A stretch of DNA of 64,000 bases from Tetracentron sinense (lineage: Eukaryota; Streptophyta; Magnoliopsida; Trochodendrales; Trochodendraceae), in the NCBI GenBank assembly GCA_015143295.1, contig JABCRI010001352.1, forward strand, positions 23,721 to 87,720, in the 5' to 3' direction. Of the stretch, positions 44,502 through 56,936 are shown piece after piece. The notes below the pieces were generated by a model, which searched no databases, was not told where the DNA came from, and saw only the letters and a list, made by a program, of their open reading frames with translations. Every line of letters starts with the position of its first letter. Positions within the stretch are counted from its first letter, which is position 1. The translations under genes were made by a program, and so were the position numbers.

Positions 44502-46780
44502 TACCATGGCAATCCTTTGAAAATGTGATTTTGAAAAAAAAAAAAAAAAATGTTAAATTACCAAATTTAAGATTTTTCCTTAATGCCCCTCAAGTTTGGG
44601 GATTGTTCTCCAAATGACCAACTTTTACAAACACTTCTCTTACTGCCTCCACGCAGATGCAAAGGTAGTATTGTTCGCACTATGCAAACTTTTTCCATTT
44701 TGGATCATTTTATCCAAATTATTTATCAAAAAGACATTTGTGTCCCTTCCATTCCTTATCAATTATGGAGCCCCCTTCGTTGCTGATCAATAATAGAATC
44801 CCCTTTGTTGATCAAGAAGAGTCCCCTAAGACCTACCATTTCAACTGTAATTTTCACAAGAAAGTTTCGTTCAGCTAAATTAGTAACCATGATGATGAGA
44901 AAATGCCATTAATTGAATAATAACTCTCATTATTGGTTTTCTTGTGCTTCTTAAAAATGAATTAGTTAAGATGATTACATGTAGGATTAACCTAAAGAAA
45001 AAAAAAGTTTATAATCACTCCATTTATGATTTTAAACCTTAAATTTCATGTTAGAAGATTTTACATGTGTTTTCTTTTCTTTTTTTAAATGTTTATAGTG
45101 TACGATCACATGTATCGACCAGTATTGTTATGTATTGACCATGTGTATCAACTAGTATCGATCAATATTGATCACACACAAAACTCCATTAAAACTCAGA
45201 ATTTTGCGAATTTTTCATTTTTTTCAAGAACATCATTGTTAAATTTGTACTAAAATATCCATTAAAGGAGAAATGAGTTTCATGAGATAGGAAGATGAGG
45301 GAGTTAGGGAGCTTCTCCCATGTCATGCACATTCGTAAATTCCTCTTTTTCTTTTTATTCTTTCAAAACTAGAAAAAACTCTTCTTTAAAGTATAGGTGG
45401 TAGTGAAGCGGTATATAACTTTTCATAAATGCTGAATTATGAAAAATGATGCACAAGTCTTTTTTTTTTTTTGTTCAAATGCATAAGTCTCTTTGGGGAA
45501 GAGTTTTTAAAACTTAGGTATTTAGGGAAGAGTCTTCAGAAGAGGACCCTTCTAAGCTGACTGCAGTGTCCCTATGTCCTTTTTAACACTTTTCAACCAT
45601 AGTCAAGCTTAATTAAATTACAATAAATAACTTTATTTTATTGTATTTGTAAAAACCATGGTTAGATTGGTTTAACCCTAGGGGGTAAAACATAGTTGAT
45701 GTATGGTGAAAGAAAAAGGGTCATAGACGAATGAGATCAACGGGCTGAAGTTGACCCCCGGGTCCGTTTTCCATTTCCCTTTAGGGAACAACTAGGAAGG
45801 AACCCGTCCAATGCACAGAAACTATTAAAATAAATAAATAAACTAGTAATATCAATAAATAAATAAAATTATTCTTTCTTAGTAGAAAATTTTCAAGAAT
45901 AAAAGGAGTGTAGGAAAAAGAACATATCGCATGTATTATTGTACAGTTTATATAAAAATATGAAGAATTGGTTGGAAGTTGGAACTATGAAACAAAGAGT
46001 GTTAAGTAAAAAATAAGAGTCTAAATAAACAATTAAAAGAATATAATATAAAAGATATAGTTTCCTGGTAGAATAATTTCCTGTGACCCACATAAGTAGG
46101 GAGGAAAAAAAGATATCAAAAAGTATATACAACATTTATTTATTTTTATGAATAAAAAGTGTAAAATTTTCCAAAAGCAAATAAATTAAAATAAGAATAA
46201 TAGTTGTCAAAAATATATAATAAATTAAAACTTAATATCATTTTTAAGAATATAAAATTTTCAAAAATTAAAAATATTTTTTTGGTTAAAGTTGCACCAT
46301 TTTTATTATTTTCACAACAAATGCTTTATTTATCATAAAAAAATAGTCATAATCCTAGAATATGAAGACTGAAGAGAGTAGGAAAAAAGAAAATATCACG
46401 GACATTGTTGTACAGTTAATATTGAAAGAGAAAGAACTGGTTGAAAATATGAAAAGTAAATGGTGTTAAACCAACAAATTAGAATTTAAGTCAACAATGA
46501 AAGGCATTAAAGCTATGGGAATCAGCAGTAGAATGTAAACAACAGCGGAACTAAGACATAAGATAAACAACTTTAAAGTTTTAACTTATGAAGAAATTGC
46601 GACCTAAACGTATATCTCGAACCAAAAAAAAAAACTTATGAAGAATTAACAATATAGCTTGCAAAAAGAAATAGAGTGGTCTACAGCTCACTTGATCTTT
46701 TACCTCTTAATATTTTGGTCATAATCCAGAAAGTGTGGTAATGCATATATTAAAACTTTCTTAGGGGACTTGTAATTCTA
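44502..46780. other. AT-rich DNA with decayed foldback pieces
   Basis: 44,560-44,605 (ttaatgcccctcaagtttgg) is the inverse of 48,343-48,385, and 45,506-45,531 is the inverse of 48,572-48,597. 45,570-45,730 looks like a worn foldback copy (tcaaccatag ... ccatggttaga). 45,107-45,172 is rich in atcgaccagtat / tattgatca words. No gene is supported; the minus ORF at 46,135-45,893 is AT-driven. Confidence 0.5.
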
Positions 46781-47060
46781 TACAGTTATAACCGGACGGG
46801 CTTACACCCCTAAGGTCACCACGTGTCCCTTTTGACAAACACTCCTTAACTGTGGTTAAGATTCACCCACCCCTAGGTTTCACCTACCTATTTTTGGTTT
46901 TTAGAAAAAATATTGAAAATGTTTAACCATATGAGTTAGTGAATTTAACCAAATATTTAATAAAAAAGTTAATAATTTTTCTAAAACCAAGGATAGGTGA
47001 GTGAACCTAAGAGTGGGTGAATCTTAACCATAATTAAGGGTGTCAAAAGGGATAGAGGAT
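46781..47060. mobile_element. Foldback element, truncated copy
   Basis: It starts tacagttataaccgg and has the left-arm words aggtcaccacgtgtccc and ttcacccaccccta, an A/T centre, then the right-arm words ggatagg..gtgggtgaatctta and ggtgtcaaaaggga. The arm stops at 47,052, where a cctctata-rich element begins. Confidence 0.7.
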
Positions 47061-47479
47061 TACGCAATACTCTATATCTCTCCTCTATTTCGGCATCTCC
47101 TCTCTAATTATAGAGGAGATGGACACCAATGTAAAGTTATTTGCTCCAATGGTGTGGAGCTCTAAATCACTATTTCTACTCTATAACACTATTCATTTAT
47201 TATTAAAAAAATATTTTGCATATGTTTTCTGTCCCATTTTTCCTCTCAAACTCAATAATTCACCACTTTTGCCTCCAAAACTAAATAATTGACCCACAAA
47301 ATTTGTTATTAGAATTTTTTCAATATTAAAAATAGTTTGTTATTAAAGTTTAGAGTTTCCAATGGTAGAGATGAGTTGATTTGGAGTTTTTATTTTATTA
47401 AAGTTTGTTATTAGAGTTTTTTAATATTAAAAATAGTTTTTAATTTTAAAAAAAGAATTAATATTTATAAAAAAAAAAA

Positions 47480-47570
47480 AACCAAGGATGGGTGGATGAA
47501 TCTTAACCACGATTAAGGGGTGTCAAAAGGGACACGTGGCAACCTCAAGGGGTGATACCGTAGAGGATTT
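47480..47570. mobile_element. Foldback element, right arm only
   Basis: ccaaggatgggtgg ... ggtgtcaaaagggacacg ... ggggtgataccgta follows a T/A-rich centre-like stretch (47,330-47,475). No matching left arm stands immediately before it. The bases after it (gaggatttgac) recur after the copy ending at 48,252. Confidence 0.6.
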
Positions 47571-47907
47571 GACTTTTTTTTTTCATCTTTTATTGATGAA
47601 TTAAATTTAAAAATTAAACAATTATTAAAAAAATATAAAAATAATTTAAATATAAAATAATTATTATTAAAATAAAATAAAAGGATACAATTGACATTTT
47701 GAAAAAGTTTGAGGGACAAAAAAAAGGACACAAGTGGCATTGTAAGGGGATGAATAGTATTATAGAGGCATCTTCTATTTTCTCTCTCATCCTCTAAATA
47801 TAGAGGATCAATATAGCTCTACGGAGGACCACTTCTAAATATAGAGGATGGGTGGAGTGTTTTTTTCCAACCGATCCTCTATATTTAGAGTTAGTAGCCA
47901 AATCATG
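47570..47907. repeat. cctctatatttagagg-rich inverted repeat DNA
   Basis: atagagga and tcctctat words face each other repeatedly at 47,062-47,120 and again at 47,765-47,890, for example aaatatagaggat against atcctctatattt. The two clusters may be the ends of one element of about 840 bp that swallowed a foldback arm, or two separate MITEs; I cannot decide. Confidence 0.4.
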
Positions 47908-48252
47908 TACAGTGATAACCGGATTTGGCAAATCTGGTTATCACCCCTAGAGGTCGGCACGTGACTCCTTTGACACCCCTTAACCATGGGTAAGGTTCAC
48001 CCACCCCTAGGGTTCACCCACCCATCCTTGGTTTTTTTTTTAAAAATTAAAAAACTGTTTTTAATATTAAAAAAACTCTAAAAACGGTTTTTTAATTTAA
48101 AAAAATAATTAATATTAAAAAAAAAAAACCAAAGATGGGTAGGTGAACCCTAGGGGTGGGTGAATCTTACCCACGATTAAAGAGTATCAAAGGAGACACG
48201 TGGCAACCTCTAGGGGTGATAATCGGATTTGCCAAATCCAGTTATCACCGTA
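47908..48252. mobile_element. Foldback element, complete copy with hairpin tips
   Basis: It starts tacagtgataaccgg and ends ..ttatcaccgta. Each tip is a palindrome of about 33 bases (gtgataaccggatttgg facing its complement) ahead of the arm words cccctagaggtcgg, tttgacacccc and ggttcaccc. The arms are almost identical to those of 43,656-43,975, but the tips have a different sequence. The flanking 9 bases do not match well. Confidence 0.75.
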
Positions 48253-48743
48253 AAGGATTTGACTCCAAGATGGTAAGATGTTAATACTACGTGGCAGTGT
48301 CAGAATGAGAGAATTTATTCTCCAATAGTATTAGTTAATAGATCCCAAACTTGAGGGGCAATTATGGGAAAATCCCCTAAATTAATTTTAAATCTTATTA
48401 GGAGCCGGTGCTGCTTCAACGCTTTGAGTAGTGGAGCTTTTCCCTTGAACCAATTGCAGTTTTGTAATTATAGGATGACAAAACTACCACAGTCTTTACC
48501 CTTAATTATAGAACTGCCACAGAACTTTTTTTTTTTTGGAAGGTGTATAACTATAGACTATGTGTATCAACTGTTCCCTAAATACCTAAGTTTTAAAAAC
48601 ACATTTATTTTTCAAAAATTCGAGCCGTTTTTTTTTTATATCCGTTTTTTTTTATAAAATAACATCGAAAATCGAACCGTTGTAATTACAAACGGCTATA
48701 AAGTGGCCTTTGCTACGCTGAGATAATTCTTCTTAGAAAACAG

Positions 48744-48764
48744 AGAGAGAGAGAGAGAGAGAGA
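48744..48764 (+). repeat. (GA)n in the 5' leader of the gene at 48.8 kb
   Basis: About ten GA units. The leader is itself a tandem duplicate: accgttgtaat..ttgctgagat..gaaaac-gagag occurs at about 48,677-48,760 and 48,769-48,832. GA tracts in 5' leaders are common in plants. Confidence 0.75.
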
Positions 48765-48842
48765 ATGTTACCGTTGTAATCACAGATGCTTTGCTGAGAT
48801 TATTATGTAGAAAACGGAGAGAGAGCGAGAAAAAAATTCGCC

Positions 48843-48944
48843 ATGGATTCAATCCAGAAGCTTCAAAAGGTTGGAGAAGAAGACTTATTGAGTGAGAACG
48901 AATCCTGCAGGAAGACCCTCCTTTCATTTCATTCTTCTACTAAG
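48843..48944 (+). CDS. First coding exon of an unrecognised host gene
   Basis: The ATG lies in gccATGga, a good plant start context, after a purine-rich leader. The exon encodes 34 residues that begin M-D-S-I-Q-K-L-Q-K-V-G-E-E-D-L-L and end H-S-S-T-K; it is hydrophilic and probably helical. It ends in phase 0 at aag|gtaagagc, a near-ideal donor, followed by a T-rich intron. The codon use and strong signals make this the best host gene start in the window. I do not recognise the family. Later exons must lie in array 2. The best next exon is 49,539-49,605; others are at 51,725 and 57,497. Confidence 0.6.
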
Positions 48945-49538
48945 GTAAGAGCTTATTTCTAAGCTGCAATTTCTTCTGTCTTGATTCATTTTTTTTTATC
49001 ACAATTCTAAGAACTATATGCTTATTATTTCCCTTCGTTTCTTCTCCATTCTGGATTTTCTTCTGGGTCTTACAGGCTGCATTTCATTTCGGCCTTGTCC
49101 AGGATTTCCACCCTGTTTTGTAAAAAAAATTGGTTTGCTTTAGGAACTGAAATTCTAGATAATTCCATACTCTAATTTGAATTTCTCTACTTCATACTTG
49201 ATTTTTTATGTTATGCCTTGATGATTTTGCGTCACTTCTCATTCTAAAAACATTCAATGATCAAATCAACATATTAACATATACGTGATCATATATATGA
49301 AATCTAAGAAAACCCATTTTCAGATTGTTAGCTTTTAAGTCTTTTGCTTCCAAATAGAAATAGAAGCTGGTTTCAATAGAAAGAAAACAAACGTTTTCAT
49401 TTTTTTTCAATTTAATAACTGGTTTTGGTTCTCATGAAGGCAAAAGCTATATGCCATATGAAGGGTTTGGTTTCAGTTTTCTAATTGTCTAAAATTTCGT
49501 AGTTCTTCATTCATCTGACATGGTGATTCTTAATGCAG

Positions 49539-49605
49539 AGTCTGATTTTATTAACCTTGCAAGGGGTGATGCTTTCTGCAACAGTCATGGAGACCTTGGG
49601 GACTA
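49539..49605 (+). CDS. Candidate second exon of the same gene
   Basis: It follows taatgcag (acceptor) and ends at acta|gtgaga. Read in phase 0 from exon 1 it gives S-L-I-L-L-T-L-Q-G-V-M-L-S-A-T-V-M-E-T-L-G-T, open throughout, leaving one base over. Decayed relatives occur at 14,879, 54,504 and 54,803, none with a usable gtgaga donor. An alternative end at 49,646 (gag|gtatat) meets a stop in this frame. The phase match with exon 1 is the main support. Confidence 0.45.
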
Positions 49606-50021
49606 GTGAGAAATTTACTTTTCCAGCAAACTAGTATACTCAGGAGGTATATATGCTTATTGCCAATACTTGATTTGTCAGTAAAATCAGTATAGTTTAT
49701 GATCACGTGCCTGCTTTTGAATACCAACACGGGTTACTATTGGAATCAACCATTACTAAAAGCATTTTTGATGCAGTGGTGATCTGCTCTTAAAGCATAT
49801 GCCTAATTTTAAGTGAGAAGAAAAAAGCATTTTTGCTTATATTGCACGATAATTTACACTTTCAATAGTATCTATTAAAGCATGCCTTCTATGTTTTTTA
49901 TTATCTGGGTGCAACACAAAAACATCACTCTGTAGAGATCATAGACAGAACTTTAAGAAGAAAAATAGAAGAATAAAATAAATGTACATGAGAAGTTTGG
50001 TATGGTAGACATGGAGGGCAG

Positions 50022-50095
50022 CCCCTTAGACGCCACCCTACTCTTGGTAAAAACAACAAAAACTAGGGATGAAGGCCCCACCCCAAAGTGTGTTT
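50022..50095. mobile_element. Hairpin MITE, copy 5 (right arm lost)
   Basis: The left arm ccccttagacgccacc and inner ctcttggtaaa are present. The centre gaaggcccca ccccaaagtg is worn, and the right arm is replaced by tattagcactaccc. Confidence 0.65.
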
Positions 50096-51724
50096 ATTAG
50101 CACTACCCTATACATAATTTTATGAGGAAAACAAAACGTCGCAAATAAGAAGAAAATCTGTTGTTTTGTGACCCCTTGTAGGACTTATATTTGTATTAAT
50201 TGGACTCGCTCCTCGGTGAATCATATGTTTGACCATTCTTTATTTCCTAGAATTCCTGTACAATTGGCCAGGTTTATTATCTGCTTGGTTTTGCTTTTCA
50301 AGTGATATGTAAGAAAATCTGTTTGATACTTCAAAAGTCTTTGGTATTTAGTTATCTAGATTGCATAAATTTTGGATACCACAGCCTGGTTATTTGTACC
50401 CTGGGTATCTTCCAAATTTCTTCTTTATACAAACAAGCATGTGCTATTTATAAGTGAATAACTTGTACATATTCAGCAACCAGAATCCCCATTTCTTTAT
50501 GTGTAGTAGGTTCTCAGCATTACTTGCAGTATTGATTCAAACAACGTAACTTAAAATCTTAGGTATGTTTAAGGGCCAGTTTGGCTTGGCAGAAAATCAG
50601 ATGACGCAGAATGAGATATGCCCAAAAATGATATGGGAAAAACTATCACCTTTTTGCCAAGTTGGCACCACGCGATTTTAGGTTGTTTGGGGTCTTGGGG
50701 GATGAATGTACCAAATTCATCTTCCTATATCTGTGATACTCAAATTAAACGTCAACTGTGTTTGTTGTACATCCATAATGCACCAGCCGATTGTGCTCGT
50801 GGCATATCTATCTTGCTTAATTACTAATAGAAACATAGTAAACTATGTCATCGATTACATATTCTGAGTCATAATGCAGATTTGTTTAAAGGAATGGGAA
50901 AATGAATAAGTTCGCTTTAAATGATATGTAACATAAAAGGATCATTCTTATATTGCTTGATTCTGTAAGGGAAAGTAACAGCTGGTCTGAATTAACAAGT
51001 CTCGAAGAATTAGTATATAATGTTCATCTTAGAATAAGCTTTTGAATCATTTCTGATTTGCACTTTTTAAACTGTTAAAATAATGAAAAATCTCCACGTC
51101 TCACTAGCAGGATTAAAGATTAAAGAAGTATTTGGTCATGTATTTTGGAGGGAGGATTAAAGAAGTACAGGCATGGTGACGTTGTTGGCTCACTGGCAAA
51201 TGAATGAAATTATGAGATAAGGATAGTCATTAATGTAGAGCTTGATATGGACATAGTGGACCTAAATTCATCCAGGAGCATTAGATGTGTCATATGTTAG
51301 GGGTATCATATTTGCTATATGTGCTATTTCATGTTTCATGCAATATGAGTAAATTTTACGAACAAGACCTGCAGGGTGATTAAATTATTAGGACCATATA
51401 ACTTTCTGGTCTGAATTAACAAATCTTAGAATAAGCTTCAGAATCATCTCTGATTTGTACTTTTTAAACTGTTAACAGGAGCATTAGATGTGTCATATGT
51501 TAGGGGTATCATATTTGCTCTATGTGAATTTTATTATTCTCTTTCAACATTCTTGAACTGGAAGGTTGAATAGCTTTATGGAAGTGCCTTTATTTCATTC
51601 TTCTACTATAAGTCATTGACCCAAGAATGTGATATTTAGTGATGCACATGGGCTGAATTTTTTTTTTTGACTTAATCATATATTATGTTTGTTTCACACT
51701 GAACCTATGCCATCTCTGTTGCAG

Positions 51725-51773
51725 GTCGCACAATGTTGTTGCTCTGTTGGAACGGTTAAATATTTTGCTTCAG
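51725..51773 (+). CDS. Candidate internal exon
   Basis: ctctgttgcag|gtcgcac and ttcag|gtatata are both good splice signals around 49 nt. One frame reads S-H-N-V-V-A-L-L-E-R-L-N-I-L-L-Q, amphipathic and protein-like; another (V-A-Q-C-C-C-S-V-G) is also open. The first needs two carried bases from the exon before, but the candidate at 49,539 leaves one, so an exon is missing or one boundary is wrong. In array 1 the matching place (11,963) has the acceptor and gtcgcaca but the rest of the exon is deleted. Confidence 0.4.
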
Positions 51774-53340
51774 GTATATATTTTGACTTCATTTGATTAT
51801 TTTCTGCCGTTGAATTGTTCAGATTATATGTTTTTAAATTCTGTTACTCCAACCATGCTAGAGACTCCCCAAAAAAAGTCAGCGAATATATAGTTTTGGT
51901 GTTGAGTGAGGAGAAGGACTTGGGATGTTAGTTGCAGCCTGAGATTTCTTTGTTGAAATTTCGAGTTTTGAGATCTCTACATGATTTGAATAAGTTCTTT
52001 ATTTTTATTTTATGAAAGAAACACCGAGTGGCAATTTACTTATCCATAGAACATGTGTAGTTTCCTCTCTCCTTTTTTGTGGTCCATGGCATCATTTATC
52101 CTAGGTTGGTTGTTAGTCGGTTAGTGGATGTCTGGGGATTAAACAAGATTAATTATCTTCTTTGTGTGCCCGATTTTTGATATTGCTTATAGCTTCAATC
52201 TGCACAATATTTGCATTAATAACAAAAAAATAAATAAACAGGTACTGATGATGTTGATGATATTTTTCAGTGATAATATAAGTTATGTTTATATAAGTAA
52301 AGGTTTAAGTCCTAGAAGTTTTAGGTAACACTTCACTTGTTGATTGAGAAACCAAACCTCAAATTTTGCTAACCCAATGAATCTGTTAGCTAAAAAATGG
52401 CGTAGTTAAAGTTTATACTAATCTTATGTATATGTAGGATAACCTACTGGGTATCACTTTTCACAGTGTTGGTACAACCATTTAGCTTTGGCTGGGTAGA
52501 TTAAGAATTGCAAATAAGAGAAAAGATTGATCATTCAACAAAAAGAAAAAAAAATCTTTTGTACAGTGAGTTAATAAGTGGGGTGAACAATGGTCATTGG
52601 TCCTGCAAGTTTCGGCATTTTTATGTATCTGTATATTTCTTGTCTCACATAGATCGAGCATTTATAGATTACAGGATCCTAATCGGAAGGCATTTATGTC
52701 TCTAGCAAAGAAATAATAACTCACGAGGTACATATTTATTGGCTATACTTGATTTTTCAGTTGAATCTCTATTTTTGTTTTATGATCATGTGCCTGTTTT
52801 TAAAAAATGATATGTGTTATTTGACAGAAGCTACTATTGTTAATCTGGATATGCAAGATCTGCTCTGAGTAAGTTAAAGTCTCTTCTTTATTAGCTTATC
52901 ATCTAGTTAAACACATGAGCTACCTCTGTAAAAAAAAACATATGCCTAATTTTAATTGAATAAAAACAGTAGTAGCCTGCTTGGAAAATAATACGCGTAT
53001 GAGCATCTCAGTAATAAGAGAACCATACAAATTATTAAGGGGAAAAATAAAATCATTAACAAGTCAGCAAGCTACCATGAATCTCTAGCAGCAGTAAATG
53101 GTCTTGGAGTTTAGTCATACCATGATATCCATTGTTGTATGAAACTCTCCCAAATAAGTAATGCAAAATAAAATTTTGCTTATACTATATTTGCAGGATA
53201 GTTTATACAGTTTTCACAGTGTTGGGATATTGATGGGTTGACAACATTTTTGCTTTGTGCTTTGCTAAGTTACTGCCTTCTATATATATAGTATATACAC
53301 TTTTCACAGTGTTGGGATATTGATGGGTTGACAACATTTT

Positions 53341-53425
53341 TACGCAAACACTTGGGTATGTTCTCCATCCCAAAGTGTTTGTTCCTTTGCCAAGAAACGG
53401 GGCGTCTAAAAGGACCTCCACATTT
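53341..53425. mobile_element. Hairpin MITE, copy 6 (left arm lost)
   Basis: It begins inside the centre (caaacacttgggtatg) and keeps catcccaaagtgttt, tttgccaag and gggcgtctaaaagg. The DNA before it is a duplicate of a ttttcacagtgttgggatatt block, whose second copy ends exactly where the element starts. Confidence 0.65.
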
Positions 53426-53969
53426 ATTGTTAGCAATCCCCTATGCACAATTTTACAAGGAAAAGAAACTGTAAATAAGTAAATGGTATTGAGGTTCGTC
53501 AAACAATAAATCCCACTACATGATCAACCAAATTTTATTTTTTTTTATTTGCAGGATAGAGTGTCACTTTTCACATTGTTGGTATGTAGGACCCATTTAG
53601 TTAGAGTTGGGTAGACTTCAAAAAAAAATCATCTAGAAGATTTCAACAAACAAAAAATTGAAAGAATAAGAGGAAAAAAATCATATGGTGGATAGTGAGA
53701 GTTAATTGGGGTGGGGTGAACAATGATCATCAGTCCTGCAAGGATCAGTGTTTGTATGTATCTCCATATTTCCTGTCGCACATAGATTAAGCAATTATAG
53801 ATTTCAAGACTAACTAATTATGTGCCTTTAGTACTTGATTTTTAGTTGTTATGATTATGTGCCTGTTTTTCAACACTGACAGAGGTAAATTAAAGTCTGT
53901 CTTTTTTATTAGCTTATTTTCTGGTTAGATAAGCTTGATGGAAACACAATGGGTGGGTTCTCTCTATCT

Positions 53970-54310
53970 AGATTTTGAGTACATGAGCAACAACCTTAAC
54001 AAGAACATGCAATGCTTCTACCAAACTGGATAAACCATTCCTGCTAAAACCCGTTGAACAACTGACTCTTTAGATATTCATCATCATTTTGAGTACATGA
54101 GCAACAACCTTAACAAGAACATGCAATGCTTCCACCAAACTGAATAAACCATTCCTGCTAAAACCCGTTGAACAACTGACTCTTCAGATATTCATCATCA
54201 TTTTCAGTACATGTGCAACAACCTTAACAAAAACATGCAATGCTTCCACCAAACTGGATAAACCATTCCTGCTAAAACCCGTTGAACAACTGACTCTTCA
54301 GATATTCATC
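53970..54310 (+). repeat. Three tandem units of about 120 bp
   Basis: gagcaacaaccttaac / ccaaactgga / aacccgttgaacaactgac / cagatattcatcat repeats at 53,984, 54,099 and 54,216. Copies differ at fewer than ten positions. Array 1 has a single copy (14,504-14,606), so the expansion is specific to array 2. Confidence 0.85.
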
Positions 54311-54503
54311 ATTATGAGCATGATCAAATCAACAAACTAACATATACGTGACCAGAATTTAAATGTTATCATTTCTTTCAATTTATTTACTGGTTTTTGA
54401 TCTCAATTGAACCAAAACATAATTTCCATATGAAGGTTTCAGTTTTCTAATTTTCTAAATTTCATAGTTGAAGATTCATCTGACATGGTGATTGCTAATG
54501 CAG

Positions 54504-54601
54504 AGTCTGATTTTATCAACTTTGCAAACAGTCATGGAGACGAGACCCATTGGGGGCTAGCTGAGACATTTATGTTTCCCGCAAAGAAGTATTCTCGTGA
54601 G
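54504..54601 (+). pseudogene. Exon-like relic, array 2
   Basis: It follows taatgcag and ends at tgag|gtatata. In the frame expected from the candidate exon at 49,539 it runs into a stop after M-E-T-R-P-I-G-G; another frame is open for 32 codons (S-D-F-I-N-F-A-N-S-H-G-D). A second copy of its first 80 bp lies at 54,803-54,882, inserted with flanking DNA. I favour decay of a duplicated exon over a new one. Confidence 0.35.
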
Positions 54602-55164
54602 GTATATATAAGCTTATTGCCAATACTTGATTTGTCAGTTAAATCAGTATAGTTTTGAATACTGACACAGTAATATTTGGCATTAGCCATTCCTAATTGG
54701 AATATTGATGCAGTGATCTGGTCTTAGTAAGTAGCATACGCCGAATTTGAAGTGAAAGTTAAAAATTTCATAGTTCTTCATTCATCTGACATGGTGATTG
54801 CTAATGGAGAGTCTGATTTTATCAACTTTGCAAACAGTCATGGAGACGAGATCCCTTGGGGGCTGGCTGAGACATTTATGTGAAAGTTAAAGTTAGCATA
54901 TGCCGAATTTTAAGTGAAAGTTAAAACAGTAGCAGCCTACTAGGAAAGTACTACACAAGGGCATCTCAGTATGAACAATGAATACATGAGAAATGGAAAT
55001 GCAATTTTGCTTATACTACATTTGCAAGATACTATACACTTTCCATAGTATATACATTCAAGCATGCCTTCTATGCAACACAAAAATATTACTCTGTAGA
55101 GATCATTGACAAAACTTTAAGAAGAAAAATAGACAATATATATATAGCTGGGGGTGGGAATCGT

Positions 55165-55259
55165 GGGATGCCACTCGATCTTGGCAAGAATGACAAATAC
55201 CTAGGGTGTGTGCCCCATCCCAAAGTCTTTGTCTTTTTGCCAATGCATCTAAGGGCCCC
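55165..55259. mobile_element. Hairpin MITE, copy 7
   Basis: The left arm is gggatgccactcgatcttggc and the right arm is tttgccaatgcatctaaggg. The centre aatacctagggtgtg pairs with catcccaaagtcttt. Terminal bases are worn. Confidence 0.7.
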
Positions 55260-56841
55260 CCACATTTACTATACACATAATTTTATATGGAAATTGAAAC
55301 CGTCGAATAAATCGTCTTTGAGGTTTGTCAAACAATAAATCCCACTATCCATGGTTGTTTGAAACTTTATAGCATAGGCAACCAAATAACGTTTTTTTTG
55401 TTTTATTAAGCCTTTTAAATCTTATATATTTGTTAACAAGGAAAAAAATCTATTATACATTGTACAATGATGATAATTACTGAGTTAGAGATAGACTAAC
55501 TTGCAAATAAGAAAATATGATATGAATTAACAAGAAAAAAAAATCTATTGTACACTGTACAGTGAAAATTACTGAGTTAGAGTGGGGTCGACATTTCTAT
55601 GTATCTGTATATTTTGTCTCACACAGATTAATAGGAATCTAACTGGAAGGCGTTTACATTTCCAGCAAAGAAGTATTACTCGTGAGGTACATATTTATTA
55701 GCTATGCTGGGTTTTTTGGTTAAATTAATATTTTACTCATGAAGTACATGCATGTGCCTATTTTTGTACAGGTTATTTGACACCAGCTATTCCTAATATG
55801 GATATTGATGTAGAGATCTGCTATATAGTAAGAGTTAAGTCTGTCTTCTTTGTTGGCTTATCATCCGGTTATAACACATGAGTTACTTCTGTAAAATACA
55901 TATGCCTAATTTTAAGAAAACAATAGTAGTAGCCTGCTATGAAAGTAACACACATGAGCATCTCAAAAAAGAGAACCATACAGAATTTCAAGGGAAAAAA
56001 TAAAATCATTAGCAAGTTAGCTATGATGAATCTCTAGCAGTAAATGGTCTTGGAGTTTCGTCATACCATGATATCTGTAATTATGTGAAACTCTCCAAAA
56101 TAAGCAATGAAAAAGAAAGTTTGCTTATACTATATTTGCAGGATAGTATACACTTTCCACAGTGTTGGGATATAAATTTTTTTCTTTCTACTTTGCTAAC
56201 CATGTAGCTTGTTATCTGGTAGCAACACAAAAACATAAATAATTTCGTGAACATAGACAGAACTTTAAGAAGATAAATATAGGGAAAGAAATTGTAGCAA
56301 TGAGGAGTTTATTATCTTATTCATTGGCTATATTGAGGTACAAATTTAGTGGCTATATTGAGTTTTGAATTAAATCAGTATTGTCTTACGATCATGTGCC
56401 AGTTTTTTAACACCGACGAAGGTTATTTGATATCAGCTAGTCCTAATCTTGATAGTGATGCAGTGACTTTCACTTGGTAATTTAAGTCTATCTTTTTTTT
56501 TAGCTTATTATCCGATTACAGTGGTTACTGCCTCTGACTTTAAGTGAAAAAAAATAGTGCTATGCTATGAAAGTAGTAACACATGGGCATCTCAGTAAGA
56601 AACCATACAGAATTTTAAGGGAAAAAAAATATAATATTAGTAGCAGTGTGAGATACCTTGAATCTATCCAAAATAAGCAATGAAAAAGCAATTTTGCTTA
56701 TTATACACTTTCCACACAGTGTTAGTTGGGGTGGGTTGATTGCTTTGCTAAGTTATTAAAGCCTCCCTTACCTTCTATTTTTAGCTTATTATCTGAGTGC
56801 AACACTAATAGAAGAACAGAGGAAATTTTGATAGGGCTAGA

Positions 56842-56936
56842 TGCAGACGCCACCTATTCTTGGCACAATGATAAACACCTGGTATGTCCCAAAGTATTTG
56901 TCCTTTTGCCAAGAAAAGGGTCGTCTAAGGCCCTCC
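56842..56936. mobile_element. Hairpin MITE, copy 8
   Basis: The arms are gacgccacctattcttggc and tttgccaagaaaagggtcgtc. About ten bases of the centre are deleted (cctggtatgtcccaaag). Confidence 0.7.
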
